NCBI GenBank assembly: GCA_016213845.1
Contig: JACQZN010000052.1
Location: 1-57,762, forward strand
DNA length: 57,762 nucleotides
Direction of reading: 5' to 3'
Origin: Candidatus Wallbacteria bacterium
GTDB lineage: Bacteria; Muiribacteriota; UBA6191; JACPRK01
The notes under the pieces were generated by a model that saw nothing but the letters and a program-made list of their open reading frames with translations, made no database searches and was not told the origin of the DNA. How positions within the stretch are numbered: position 1 is the first letter of the stretch; each line of letters opens with the position of its first letter. Below, in pieces: positions 43,051 through 51,384 of this stretch. The translations under genes were made by a program, and so were the position numbers.

Positions 43051-43336
43051 GGGGAGTAGTCAGTAGACAGTAGAGGGAAGGTAAAAGGTGGAAGATGGAA
43101 GGTGGAAGGCTCGCAAGGTCGAGTTTCGAGGAGCTCGGTCCCGAGCGGTGCAGTCGGCGGCTCTTGGACTGACTCCTGATCCCTGAAAGCTGCTCCCTGA
43201 TCCCTGAAGCCTGAAGCCTGACTCCTCCCCCTCAAGCCTCACTCCTCAAGCCTCAAGCCTCACTCCTCAAGCCTCAAGCCTCACTCCTCAAGCCTCAAGC
43301 CTCACTCCTCAAGCCTCAAGCCTCGAGCCTCTCCCC
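43051..43336 (+). repeat. 286-base junction of short repeats, including four perfect 21-base tandem copies
   Basis: After the stop come purine-rich tracts (GTAGTCAGTAGACAG, then GGAAGATGGAAGGTGGAAGG, about 43055-43110). From 43169 to 43335 the strand is pyrimidine-rich. Within it 43240-43260, 43261-43281, 43282-43302 and 43303-43323 are four identical 21-base units beginning CACTCCTCAAGCC. The tract ends directly at the next ATG. No gene is supported. Confidence 0.85.
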
Positions 43337-44527
43337 ATGCACGACCTAGGGCCCGATCTCCTCGGAGCGCTCCACGGTGAGCGGGCGTTCATCGGTCCCG
43401 AGCACGTCGTGGTCGATCTCACCAACCGCTGCAACACCAACTGCATCGCGTGCTGGACCTACTCGCCGCTGCTGAGGGACAAGGCGGCGCCGGTGACATG
43501 GAAGAGGCAAGAGCTGCCCGGGGCTGTCGCGCGACGGCTCGTCGACGACCTGGCCGTCATCGGAACGCGCCGCGTACGCTTCACGGGGGGCGGAGAGCCG
43601 CTCCTGCACCCGGACTTTCACGAGCTGGTCCGGCGCATCAAGGACCGCGGCATGACCGCGCAGGTGACCACCAACCTGATCGGCGGCGACGCCGACCGGC
43701 TGCTCGCCACGGGCATCGACGAGATCACGGTCAGCCTGTGGGCCTCCAACGCGTCGACCTACACGCGCACGCATCCGAACCAGGGGCCAGCCTCTTTCCC
43801 GCGCATCCAGCGCACCATCGAGCAGCTGGCCGCGGCGCCACGCCGCCCCCGGCTCACGTTTGCCAACGTGCTCGGCCGCATCAACTTCCACGAACTCGAG
43901 CAGATGTACGACTTCGCCGCCGCCGTGCGCGCTGACGCCGTCTACTTCACTCTGGTCGACCCTGTCGAGGGACGCACCGAAGGGCTCATGCTCACCCCAG
44001 AGGAGCGGCTGGCGACGCTGGGCGCGGTGCGTCGAGTGCTGGAGCGTGCCGACGGCCCCGGAATGCCGGCGCTCGATTCGGCCGGCGAGCTGATGGGCCG
44101 GCTCGCGGGCGAAGGCGCAGCCAACGGCTTCTATGACGCAGGCCGCGTCGACGAGCTGCCCTGCACCATCGGGTGGACCTTCGCGCGCGTCCTCGCCGGC
44201 GGCGACGTCGTCCCCTGCTGCCGCGCCGTGAAGCTCGCCCTGGGCAATCTGAACGAGCGTACTTTTCCGGAGATCTGGTTCTCGCGCGCCTACGACGCGT
44301 TCCGGGCCAAGGCACTCACCACCAAGAAGAGCGATCCCTACTTCCGCGAAATCGATTGCTACCGGATGTGCGACAACCTCATGCACAACCGGCAGTTCGA
44401 CGCGCGCGTGGGCGCGCTGGGCGCCAGCGGTCTCGCAGCGTTGCGCGCGCGGCTGGACACCTACATGGCGACGGCGGCGGCGGCAACGGCTCGCTCCGAG
44501 TCCCGAGACAAGGAGGCGACCGCATGA
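43337..44527 (+). CDS. Radical SAM/SPASM protein
   Basis: A 396-residue radical SAM enzyme. Cys32, Cys36 and Cys39 in TNRCNTNCIACWTYSPLL form the cluster motif; FTGGGEPLLHPDF is the GGE motif. The C-terminus (LPCTIGWTFARVLAGG, VVPCCRAVKLALGNL, DCYRMCDNLMHNRQF) is SPASM-like. The opening LLGALHGERAFIGPEHVVVD parallels the radical SAM half of the fusion upstream and the last module of the giant protein downstream, so the three are paralogues. It overlaps the next gene by 4 bases (ATGA). Confidence 0.9.
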   Translation: MHDLGPDLLGALHGERAFIGPEHVVVDLTNRCNTNCIACWTYSPLLRDKAAPVTWKRQELPGAVARRLVDDLAVIGTRRVRFTGGGEPLLHPDFHELVRRIKDRGMTAQVTTNLIGGDADRLLATGIDEITVSLWASNASTYTRTHPNQGPASFPRIQRTIEQLAAAPRRPRLTFANVLGRINFHELEQMYDFAAAVRADAVYFTLVDPVEGRTEGLMLTPEERLATLGAVRRVLERADGPGMPALDSAGELMGRLAGEGAANGFYDAGRVDELPCTIGWTFARVLAGGDVVPCCRAVKLALGNLNERTFPEIWFSRAYDAFRAKALTTKKSDPYFREIDCYRMCDNLMHNRQFDARVGALGASGLAALRARLDTYMATAAAATARSESRDKEATA

Positions 44528-47500
44528 TTCCCGACGGGCGCTTCCCGAAGAACGTGATGATCCAGACCACGACGGCCTGCAACGCCGCGTGCACGTTCTG
44601 TCCCCACCCCCAGATCAAGGAGGAAGTCAGCCAGGGCGACATGGACGAGGCGCTCTTCCGCAAGATCGTGGACGAGCTCGCCACCCACGCTCCGATCCTG
44701 CGCATCCTGATGTACTTGATGAACGAGCCGCTGCTCGACCCGCGGCTCGCCGAGCGCATCGACTACGCCAAGGAGCGAAACCCGAAGGCGACCGTTCATC
44801 TCCTCACCAACGGCGTACTCCTCGGCAAGATGGGCGAGAAGCTGCTCAGGTCGAACCTCGACTGGATCGGGCTCTCTGTCCACGCGCTGAAAGAGGAGAC
44901 GTACCACAAGCTGATGGGCCTGACGCACTTCGAGGGCGAGCGCGGCATCAAGCGCATCCTCGAGGACTTCTGCGTCAAGGCCGTCGAGCAGAAGGGCGCG
45001 GAGTACGTCAACGTGAAGATCATCCGCGACAAGCGCTACCTGGAGCAGCAAGAGGCGCAGGACGCGGTCCGGTTCTGGCGTGACCTGGGATTGACGCGCG
45101 TCGAGTACTACGAAGAGCCGATGACGCGGGCCGGAAACGTGCGCTGGCTGCCGCCCGTGGCGCACTCCGGCATCGAAGGCTGCAACTCCATCTGGGCCAT
45201 GGAGATGGTGCACATCCTCTACAACGGCGACGTCATCGCCTGCTGCAACGACTGGCGCCGCGACCTCGTCTTCGGCAACGTCCGGGAGCAGTCGATCGAG
45301 GAGGTCTGGAACGGCCCCATCCGGAGGCAATTCCTCCGCGAAGTCTACGGGGAAATCCGGCCCAGGCCCGGTCTCATCTGCCTGAAGTGTGAAGCGGCCC
45401 AACCGGCGACCCGGACGCCGCCCTGGCTCGAAAGCGAATCCCAATCGGTGCCAATTCCCCTGATCTCTGCGGAGGCTCCCGTGTCCGTGAAAGAATCCGG
45501 CTGCTGCTCCAGCGGTGCAGACGCGCCCGCTACTTCCGAGTCCTCCTGCTGCTCGAGCGGCAACTCGCCAGAAGCCAGCTCTTGCTGCACCCCCGAGCCC
45601 CCGGTCTCCGGCCAGCTTACAGCCTCTCCGCTCATCCTGAGCCGGCCACCCGCTCATCCTGAGCAGGCCGCGGAAGCGGCCGTGTCGAAGGACCATGTCG
45701 AAGGACAGCCCACACCCTCCCCCCGCGCCGGCATCGTCCGAGGCAACGCCTCGCCGCTCAAGCGCATCCAGGCGCCAGCGCCCGCCACACCCGCACCCGC
45801 CCGGGTCGCGGTTCCCGAGCCCCGTCCGATCGCGCTCTGCCCCTTCCCCGCCAAGCCTCCCCAGGAACGCGCCCCTCACCACCTCGTGGCGCTCGAAGGC
45901 GGTCCGCCCGCGGTTCTACTGGTGGCCCTGCCACCCGGCAACGCAAAAGGTCCACCGGCTCAAGTGACTTATCTGACGGCCGCTCTGCTCGCCCGTAAGG
46001 TGCGCGCGTTCGCCTACGACTACAACCTCGCCAGCTTCCTCTCGGCGGCCTCTTCCGTCCAGGCTCGCTGGCACGAGTACGCCGACAGCGGCTACAACGT
46101 CCCGGAGACCAGCGCGGCCGTCGCACGGGTCTTCAGCAACTACGCCGTCAAGGCCGGCAAGGAGATCGCCGACCTGGCGCCCGAGGCGCTGGCGCTCCAC
46201 GTCCCGCCGGCTGCGTTGCGCGCGGCAATCGAGCTGACCGCCCGGCTGCGCGAGGCCCGGTTCGAGGCCCCCATCTACTGGTACGGACCCGGCGTCCGCA
46301 AGGAGATGGACCGGCAGCTGCCCCCCGGGGGCACCCCCACGGCCTTCATCGTCGGAGACCCCGAACGCACGCTCATGGCCCTGGCCGGCGGGGTCCAGCA
46401 CCCGCCCGGCGTCTGGAGGACCGGCTCGACTCGCTTCACACCCGCTACACCCGTCCAGTCCTTTGGCACGCAGCGACTGGGCGACGCCGGCCCGTTCCAC
46501 TTCGCGGGCTACGCCGCTCCTCAGGTGGAGCTAGCCATGGGCCGCGGCTGCGTCGAGCGCTGCCCGCATTGCCCGCGCGCGCCCCATGGCCTGCTGCTCA
46601 GGACCCGCGACGTCTCCGAGGTCTACCTCGAGATGGAGCGGCTCCACCGCGAGAAGGGCGTCACCGACTTCTTCCTCGGCGAGACGATGGCCAACTGCCA
46701 GCCCGAGCAGCTGACCGCGTTGGCTTCGATGATCCGCGACTCCGGCCTGCCCGTCACCTGGGAGGCGCGCTACCTCGCCTCGCCCGGCGAGGGCCGCGAC
46801 CACTACCGACTTCTCTGGGACGGAGGCTGCCGACGCCTTCGCTTCTGCCTGCCGACCACCGCGACCGGCTACCGCTTCGATGCCCACCTGATCGAGTCGC
46901 TGCGCCACTCCCACTGGGCCAGCATCCGGACGGCGCTCGACACCGTCGTCGTCGGCCTCCCTGGCAGTCCCGATGACTCCTTCGACGAGCTCTGCCGGTT
47001 CCTCTGGGAGGCCGCCGAGTACGTCGACGAGATCGAGACCCTCTCCGACTTGCTCCTGCTCCCCGGGTGCGAGCTCGACGCCAGCATGGAGCAGTTCGGG
47101 ATCGCCCGGATGGGCAAGGATCTGGCCCGCGACTGGCACGACAACGGCTTCCTCAATCGCGAGTTCCGCCGAAAGCGCCTGAAAGAGCTCTACCTGTTCC
47201 TGGAGGACAAGCGCATCAAGCTCCCCTCGCGCGAGCGCGTCTTCGGGATGTCTGGCCCCTTGCTCGAGGCCGAGCCCGTCGTCCGCAAACGCTTGAACAC
47301 CCGTGCAGGCCGGCCGGCGGATTGCGTGCTCGCGACCTGCCCCCCGTGGGGCTACACCGACCCACCCGTCGCCCTCGCCTACCTCTCCAGCTACCTCCGC
47401 GAGCGCGGCTACCGCTGCGAAGTCCACGACTACAACACCCAGCTCTACCTGGAATCGCCCCAGGACATGAAGCTGATGTGGCACGTCGAGAACAAGAACT

Positions 47501-50500
47501 ACTGGTCCAGTGGCGACACCTTCCCCATCCTGAAGGGCTACTACCTCGACAAGCTCGAGAAGTGGGCCGACGAGATCGCTGGCTCCGCCGCCCCCGTCGT
47601 CGGCCTCTCCGTCGTGGACCCAAAAGAGCGAATGACGATTGAACTCATCCGCCGCATCAAGGTCCGCGACGCCTCCAAGCACATCATCCTCGGCGGACCG
47701 GCCGTCTACACCCCCGACTTCCGCCAGATCTTCGTCGACCAAGTGGGCGAGCTGGTCGACGGTTATGTCATCGGCGAGGGCGAGGCGACGCTGCGCGACA
47801 TCATCGACGCCGTCAAGGCCGGCACACCCATCTCCGAGGTCCCGGGCGTCGTCACCTACCCGGACGGCGTCCACCCGCACGAGCTCTTCCGCTCCTCCAT
47901 CTCCCCGCTCGACAGCGTCCCCTTCCCCGACTACAAGGACTTCGACCTCGCCCGCTACCCGTCGAAGAAGCTCATCCTGGAGTGGAGCCGCGGCTGCGTC
48001 AACCGATGCGCCTTCTGCAAGGGCGTCGCCATCACCGGCAAGTGGCGCAACCGCACCCCAGCCCACATCGTCGAGGAGCTCACCTACCACTACCGCAAGA
48101 ACGGTATCTCCGAGTTCGAGATCAGCGACCAGCTCGTCAACGGCGACATCGCCCAGCTCGAAGAGGTCTGCGACCGCATCACGCGCGCCAAGCTCGATAT
48201 CCGCTGGATGTGCCAGGGCCTGCCGCGACCTCAAATGACCCGCCGGGTCTTCGACAAGCTCAAGGCCGCCGGCTGCTACGACTTCAAGTTCGGCCTCGAG
48301 AGCGCCTCCGACAAGGTCATCCGCCTCATGGGCAAGGGCGCCTCCTTCACCCGCGCAGACGCCGCGCGCGTCATGCGCGACTGCTTCGAGGCCGGCATCG
48401 AGGTCAGCACCTTCGTCATCGTCGGCTACCCGGGCGAGGAAGAAGAGGACTTCGTCGACACCTACGACTTCTTCAAGGACAACCACGCGTTCATCACCCG
48501 CATCAAGTCGATCAACGCGCTCGCCATCATCACCGACACTCCCATCCACCGGCACGCCGAACAGTTCAACGTCGTCCTTCCCCCGGTCCACTACCACTAC
48601 CTCTGGCGCACCAGGGACGGAAGGAACACCCTCGAAGTCCGCAGAGACCGCATCCGCCGCCTGCTCGCACTCGCCAAGGAGACAGGCCTGCAGGTGATGG
48701 AGACCAACCTCACCGAGGGCAAGCAGGACGCCCTGGCCGAACGGATCGCCAAGGACGGCCTCAGCTTCCGCCAGGCCATCGACCTCATGAAGGAGCAGAC
48801 CAACCGCCTCGGCAGCTTCGACACGGAGAAGCCGTCGGAGGGCGCGGGCGACGACGCGTGGGTCGTGCAACGAGTGCAGGAAGTAGTCGAAGAGAACCAA
48901 TCGGGGGCCCTGCCCCCGAGACCCCATTTGATTGCGGATTCAGGTACGCTCGGAAGTTTCCAGCCTCACTCCTCGAGCCTCACCCCCCAAGCCTCAAGCC
49001 TCGAGCCTCACTCCTCAAGCCTCGAGCCTCAAGCCTCGAGCCTCACTCCTCAAGCCTCCTTCGACCTCGAAGCGCTCGGCGTGATGGACGGACGGCGCGC
49101 CTTCAAGGGACCGAAGATCCTCGAGATCGACATGACCAACGACTGCAACCTGTCGTGCGCGGGTTGCTGGTGTCACAGCCACCTGATGGGCGATCGGCGA
49201 TTCTCGGGCGCCTTCAAGCGCCACTTCATGCCGCTCGACACGATCCGCAGGCTGATCGACGACGCGGCGGCGATGGGGACGAAGCGCGTGCAGCTCGCGG
49301 GCAGCGGAGAGCCCTTCATGCACCCGCAGATCTGGGAGGTCATCCGCCACGTCAAGTCGAAGGGGCTCGAGCTGGCTATCATCACCAACTTCACGCTCAT
49401 CACCGAGCAGGGCGTGAAGGACCTGGTGACGCTCGGCGTCGACGACTTGACCGTCAGCGTCTGGGCCGGCACGCAGGAGGCCTACGAACGCACGCACCCC
49501 GGCACCGACGGTGAAGCGATGATGCGCCTGGAGCGCCTGCTGGTCCTGCTGCAGGGCACCAAGGGCTCGCAACGCGCCCCGCGCGTGAAGCTCTACAACG
49601 TGGTCTCGAACCTGAACGCCGACGACGTCGACGCCATGGTCGAGTTCGCCCTCCGCACCGGCGCCCAGTACTGCGAGTTCACGCCGGTCGACACCATCGA
49701 AGGCTACACGGACTGCCTGCGACTATCGCATGAGCAGAGCGAGGAGGTCCTGGCTGCCTTCGAACGGCTCCAGGGCCGCTCCGACTACGTCAACATGCTC
49801 GGCATCGAGCACCTCGAAGTGATGCAGAACGTGCAGCACACCGCCGAGGCCGCCGAGTTCCCGAGCCGGCTGATGAAGGAGTCGGTGCACGAAGGGTTCA
49901 ACTTCCACATCGAGCACCGCCACACGCGCGCCACCTGCCCCGCCGGCCTGGACAGCAGCCACGTGTATAGCGACCCTCAGAACGCCACCGGCTACGTCTT
50001 CCTCTTCGACGAGGAGCGCTGCAAGAAGTGCCCGCTCCACGACGGCTGCTCCATCGACAAGCAGAACTACTCCGTCAAGCGCGAGTTCCTCAGCATTCTC
50101 GGCTTCGGCAGCTTCTCCCGCCGCCTGCACGGCGAGGTCGAGAAGGGCGAGTACGAGAAGTCCTTCGTCGACAGCATGCCCTGCTACATCGGCTGGACCT
50201 ACTCGCGCGTGACCACGGACGGCAACGTCATCCCGTGCTGCAAGGGCTACGGCAAGCCGCTCGGAAACCTGGAGCAGGCCGAGGGCGGCTTCGCGGCAGT
50301 CTGGAACTCCCCCAACCTCCAAAACTTCCGCCAGCTCGCCTCGACCCAGAAGAAGGACCACCCGTACTTCAACCCCATCAACTGCGTGAAGTGCTGCGAC
50401 AACGTGGGGATGAACCTGGCCATGCACCGTAAGGTGATGGCGCTCTCGACCGACGAGCGCGCCCGGCTTGCAGGACTTTACGGTCAGTCAGGGGCTCAGC

Positions 50501-50748
50501 AGACCCGCGCCCGGCTGCTCCCCGACGACACGAGCTCCTTCCCCGATCCGTTCGCCGCAAGCGAGCTGGTCGGCCACTCCGAGGTACGCGCCGCACAACG
50601 CAACAACAGCGCATCCGAGCCCGATAACGGCGAGACGCCGGCCGACGACGCCGGCTCGGGCGACGCCGAAGGCTACGCCTCGGACTCGCCCACCGCCCCG
50701 GTGCTCGACCCCGACGCCGCCGATCGGATCGCGCTCAGGTTCAAGTGA
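44524..50748 (+). CDS. Giant open frame with four radical SAM modules (two SPASM-type, two cobalamin-binding-like)
   Basis: 2,074 residues from ATG 44524. Module 1 (1-296): Cys19/23/26 in CNAACTFC and a SPASM end (VIACCNDWRR ... LICLKCEA). Linker 1 (297-455) has three CC pairs near 326, 340 and 353. Module 2 (about 460-900): a B12-binding-like start (AVLLVALPPGNAKGPPAQVT) and Cys676/680/683 in GRGCVERCPHCPR. Module 3 (about 932-1440): CVLATCPPWGYTDPPVALAY, HIILGGPAVYTPDF, DGYVIGEGEATLRDI and Cys1158/1162/1165 in CVNRCAFC. Linker 2 (about 1443-1518) is repeat-encoded. Module 4 (1521-1990): Cys1541/1545/1548 in CNLSCAGCWCH plus a Cys-rich insertion and SPASM end. No stop interrupts it and no convincing internal ribosome-binding site is seen, but separate genes read through by open spacers cannot be excluded. 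Confidence 0.8.
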   Translation: MIPDGRFPKNVMIQTTTACNAACTFCPHPQIKEEVSQGDMDEALFRKIVDELATHAPILRILMYLMNEPLLDPRLAERIDYAKERNPKATVHLLTNGVLLGKMGEKLLRSNLDWIGLSVHALKEETYHKLMGLTHFEGERGIKRILEDFCVKAVEQKGAEYVNVKIIRDKRYLEQQEAQDAVRFWRDLGLTRVEYYEEPMTRAGNVRWLPPVAHSGIEGCNSIWAMEMVHILYNGDVIACCNDWRRDLVFGNVREQSIEEVWNGPIRRQFLREVYGEIRPRPGLICLKCEAAQPATRTPPWLESESQSVPIPLISAEAPVSVKESGCCSSGADAPATSESSCCSSGNSPEASSCCTPEPPVSGQLTASPLILSRPPAHPEQAAEAAVSKDHVEGQPTPSPRAGIVRGNASPLKRIQAPAPATPAPARVAVPEPRPIALCPFPAKPPQERAPHHLVALEGGPPAVLLVALPPGNAKGPPAQVTYLTAALLARKVRAFAYDYNLASFLSAASSVQARWHEYADSGYNVPETSAAVARVFSNYAVKAGKEIADLAPEALALHVPPAALRAAIELTARLREARFEAPIYWYGPGVRKEMDRQLPPGGTPTAFIVGDPERTLMALAGGVQHPPGVWRTGSTRFTPATPVQSFGTQRLGDAGPFHFAGYAAPQVELAMGRGCVERCPHCPRAPHGLLLRTRDVSEVYLEMERLHREKGVTDFFLGETMANCQPEQLTALASMIRDSGLPVTWEARYLASPGEGRDHYRLLWDGGCRRLRFCLPTTATGYRFDAHLIESLRHSHWASIRTALDTVVVGLPGSPDDSFDELCRFLWEAAEYVDEIETLSDLLLLPGCELDASMEQFGIARMGKDLARDWHDNGFLNREFRRKRLKELYLFLEDKRIKLPSRERVFGMSGPLLEAEPVVRKRLNTRAGRPADCVLATCPPWGYTDPPVALAYLSSYLRERGYRCEVHDYNTQLYLESPQDMKLMWHVENKNYWSSGDTFPILKGYYLDKLEKWADEIAGSAAPVVGLSVVDPKERMTIELIRRIKVRDASKHIILGGPAVYTPDFRQIFVDQVGELVDGYVIGEGEATLRDIIDAVKAGTPISEVPGVVTYPDGVHPHELFRSSISPLDSVPFPDYKDFDLARYPSKKLILEWSRGCVNRCAFCKGVAITGKWRNRTPAHIVEELTYHYRKNGISEFEISDQLVNGDIAQLEEVCDRITRAKLDIRWMCQGLPRPQMTRRVFDKLKAAGCYDFKFGLESASDKVIRLMGKGASFTRADAARVMRDCFEAGIEVSTFVIVGYPGEEEEDFVDTYDFFKDNHAFITRIKSINALAIITDTPIHRHAEQFNVVLPPVHYHYLWRTRDGRNTLEVRRDRIRRLLALAKETGLQVMETNLTEGKQDALAERIAKDGLSFRQAIDLMKEQTNRLGSFDTEKPSEGAGDDAWVVQRVQEVVEENQSGALPPRPHLIADSGTLGSFQPHSSSLTPQASSLEPHSSSLEPQASSLTPQASFDLEALGVMDGRRAFKGPKILEIDMTNDCNLSCAGCWCHSHLMGDRRFSGAFKRHFMPLDTIRRLIDDAAAMGTKRVQLAGSGEPFMHPQIWEVIRHVKSKGLELAIITNFTLITEQGVKDLVTLGVDDLTVSVWAGTQEAYERTHPGTDGEAMMRLERLLVLLQGTKGSQRAPRVKLYNVVSNLNADDVDAMVEFALRTGAQYCEFTPVDTIEGYTDCLRLSHEQSEEVLAAFERLQGRSDYVNMLGIEHLEVMQNVQHTAEAAEFPSRLMKESVHEGFNFHIEHRHTRATCPAGLDSSHVYSDPQNATGYVFLFDEERCKKCPLHDGCSIDKQNYSVKREFLSILGFGSFSRRLHGEVEKGEYEKSFVDSMPCYIGWTYSRVTTDGNVIPCCKGYGKPLGNLEQAEGGFAAVWNSPNLQNFRQLASTQKKDHPYFNPINCVKCCDNVGMNLAMHRKVMALSTDERARLAGLYGQSGAQQTRARLLPDDTSSFPDPFAASELVGHSEVRAAQRNNSASEPDNGETPADDAGSGDAEGYASDSPTAPVLDPDAADRIALRFK
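45631..45705 (+). repeat. CATCCTGAGC / GTCGAAGGA dispersed repeat inside linker 1
   Basis: Two copies of CTCATCCTGAGC and two of TGTCGAAGGA lie close together in the coding sequence. This motif is a common intergenic dispersed repeat in bacterial genomes (often seen in translation as HPEPVEG) and appears again at 52705-52728. Confidence 0.65.
48897..48926 (+). repeat. CCAATCG...CCCA repeat, copy 2, inside linker 2
   Basis: Begins CCAATCGGGGGCC and contains the hairpin CGGGGGC/GCCCCCG. It matches the intergenic copy at 31669-31698. Confidence 0.55.
48964..49058 (+). repeat. In-frame pyrimidine-rich repeats in linker 2 of the giant radical SAM protein
   Basis: CCTCACTCCTCGAGCCTCA-type units, the same kind as the 21-base tandem repeat at 43240-43323, encode SSLTPQASSLEPHSSSLEP and similar. 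They lie immediately before the fourth radical SAM module, as the intergenic array lies before the 43337 gene. Confidence 0.8.
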
Positions 50749-50754
50749 CTCGTC

Positions 50755-50775
50755 GGGGGGCGGGGGACGCCCCCC
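50755..50775. terminator. GC stem-loop between convergent genes
   Basis: A 7-base stem GGGGGGC/GCCCCCC with a 7-base loop, 7 bases after the giant gene stop and 13 bases before the Uma2 stop. There is no T-run, so intrinsic termination is uncertain. Confidence 0.4.
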
Positions 50776-50788
50776 TCACCGAACGACC

Positions 50789-51346
50789 TCAGTCCTTGCG
50801 GAACACTTCCGACCAGGGGATCGACAGTCCAGAGAGCACGCTCGAGCTGACGGCGCCCCCTTCTCCGACGCGGACGAGCTCCTCGTAACCCGTCTCCGAG
50901 AGCGTGAGCACGACGATCTGCTCGAGATCCAGGTCGACAAGCCAGTACTCGCGCACGCCATGGCGCGCGTAGAGGGAACGCTTCACTTCGGTGTCCCGCA
51001 GCGCCGAGGCGTGGGAGAAGATCTCGACGACCAGATCGGGAGCCCCCTTGCAGCGCTGGGGACCCAGGATCGAAGACCGCTCCGAAGAGATGAACAGAAG
51101 ATCCGGCTGGACGATCGCATCGAAGGCGAGCTGGACGTCCGCCGGCGCCGCGAAGACCTTGCCCAGGTTCCTCGGACGGACCCAGTTCATCAGGTGAAAA
51201 TGGAGGTTCCCGGAGACAGACTGGTGCCGGTAGGAAGGTGCCGGGGTCACTTCTAGCCTCCCGTCGATGATCTCGTAACGGTTGCCGTCGTCCGGCAACA
51301 CCTCGTAATCACGGATGGTCAGGTGGATAGCTTGCGGCTCGCCCAT
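50789..51346 (-). CDS. Uma2 family (DUF820) PD-(D/E)XK-like protein
   Basis: A 185-residue protein. NRYEIIDGRLEVTPAPS, VQPDLLFISSERSS, GAPDLVVEIFSHAS and YARHGVREYWLVDLDLEQI are the ordered signatures of the Uma2 family, with putative catalytic Asp in QPDLLF and Glu in VVEIFS. Such proteins have a restriction-endonuclease-like fold; their role is mostly unknown. The ATG at 51346 is chosen for a GGAGG site 8 bases upstream; a longer reading adds 21 residues toward the divergent gene. Confidence 0.9.
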   Translation of the reverse strand: MGEPQAIHLTIRDYEVLPDDGNRYEIIDGRLEVTPAPSYRHQSVSGNLHFHLMNWVRPRNLGKVFAAPADVQLAFDAIVQPDLLFISSERSSILGPQRCKGAPDLVVEIFSHASALRDTEVKRSLYARHGVREYWLVDLDLEQIVVLTLSETGYEELVRVGEGGAVSSSVLSGLSIPWSEVFRKD

Positions 51347-51384
51347 CGAAGTTGCCTCCAGCTCAATCTTAACACGGCTTTCCG

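Noticed and set aside
43240..43323. Possible CRISPR array
   Set aside because: The 21-base units are directly contiguous with no spacers, and there are no cas genes nearby. It is a simple tandem repeat.
46531..48927. 798-codon minus-strand open frame
   Set aside because: Antisense to modules 2 and 3 of the giant radical SAM gene; it is Asp/Glu/Val/Leu-rich without domains, as expected for the reverse frame of a well-coded gene.
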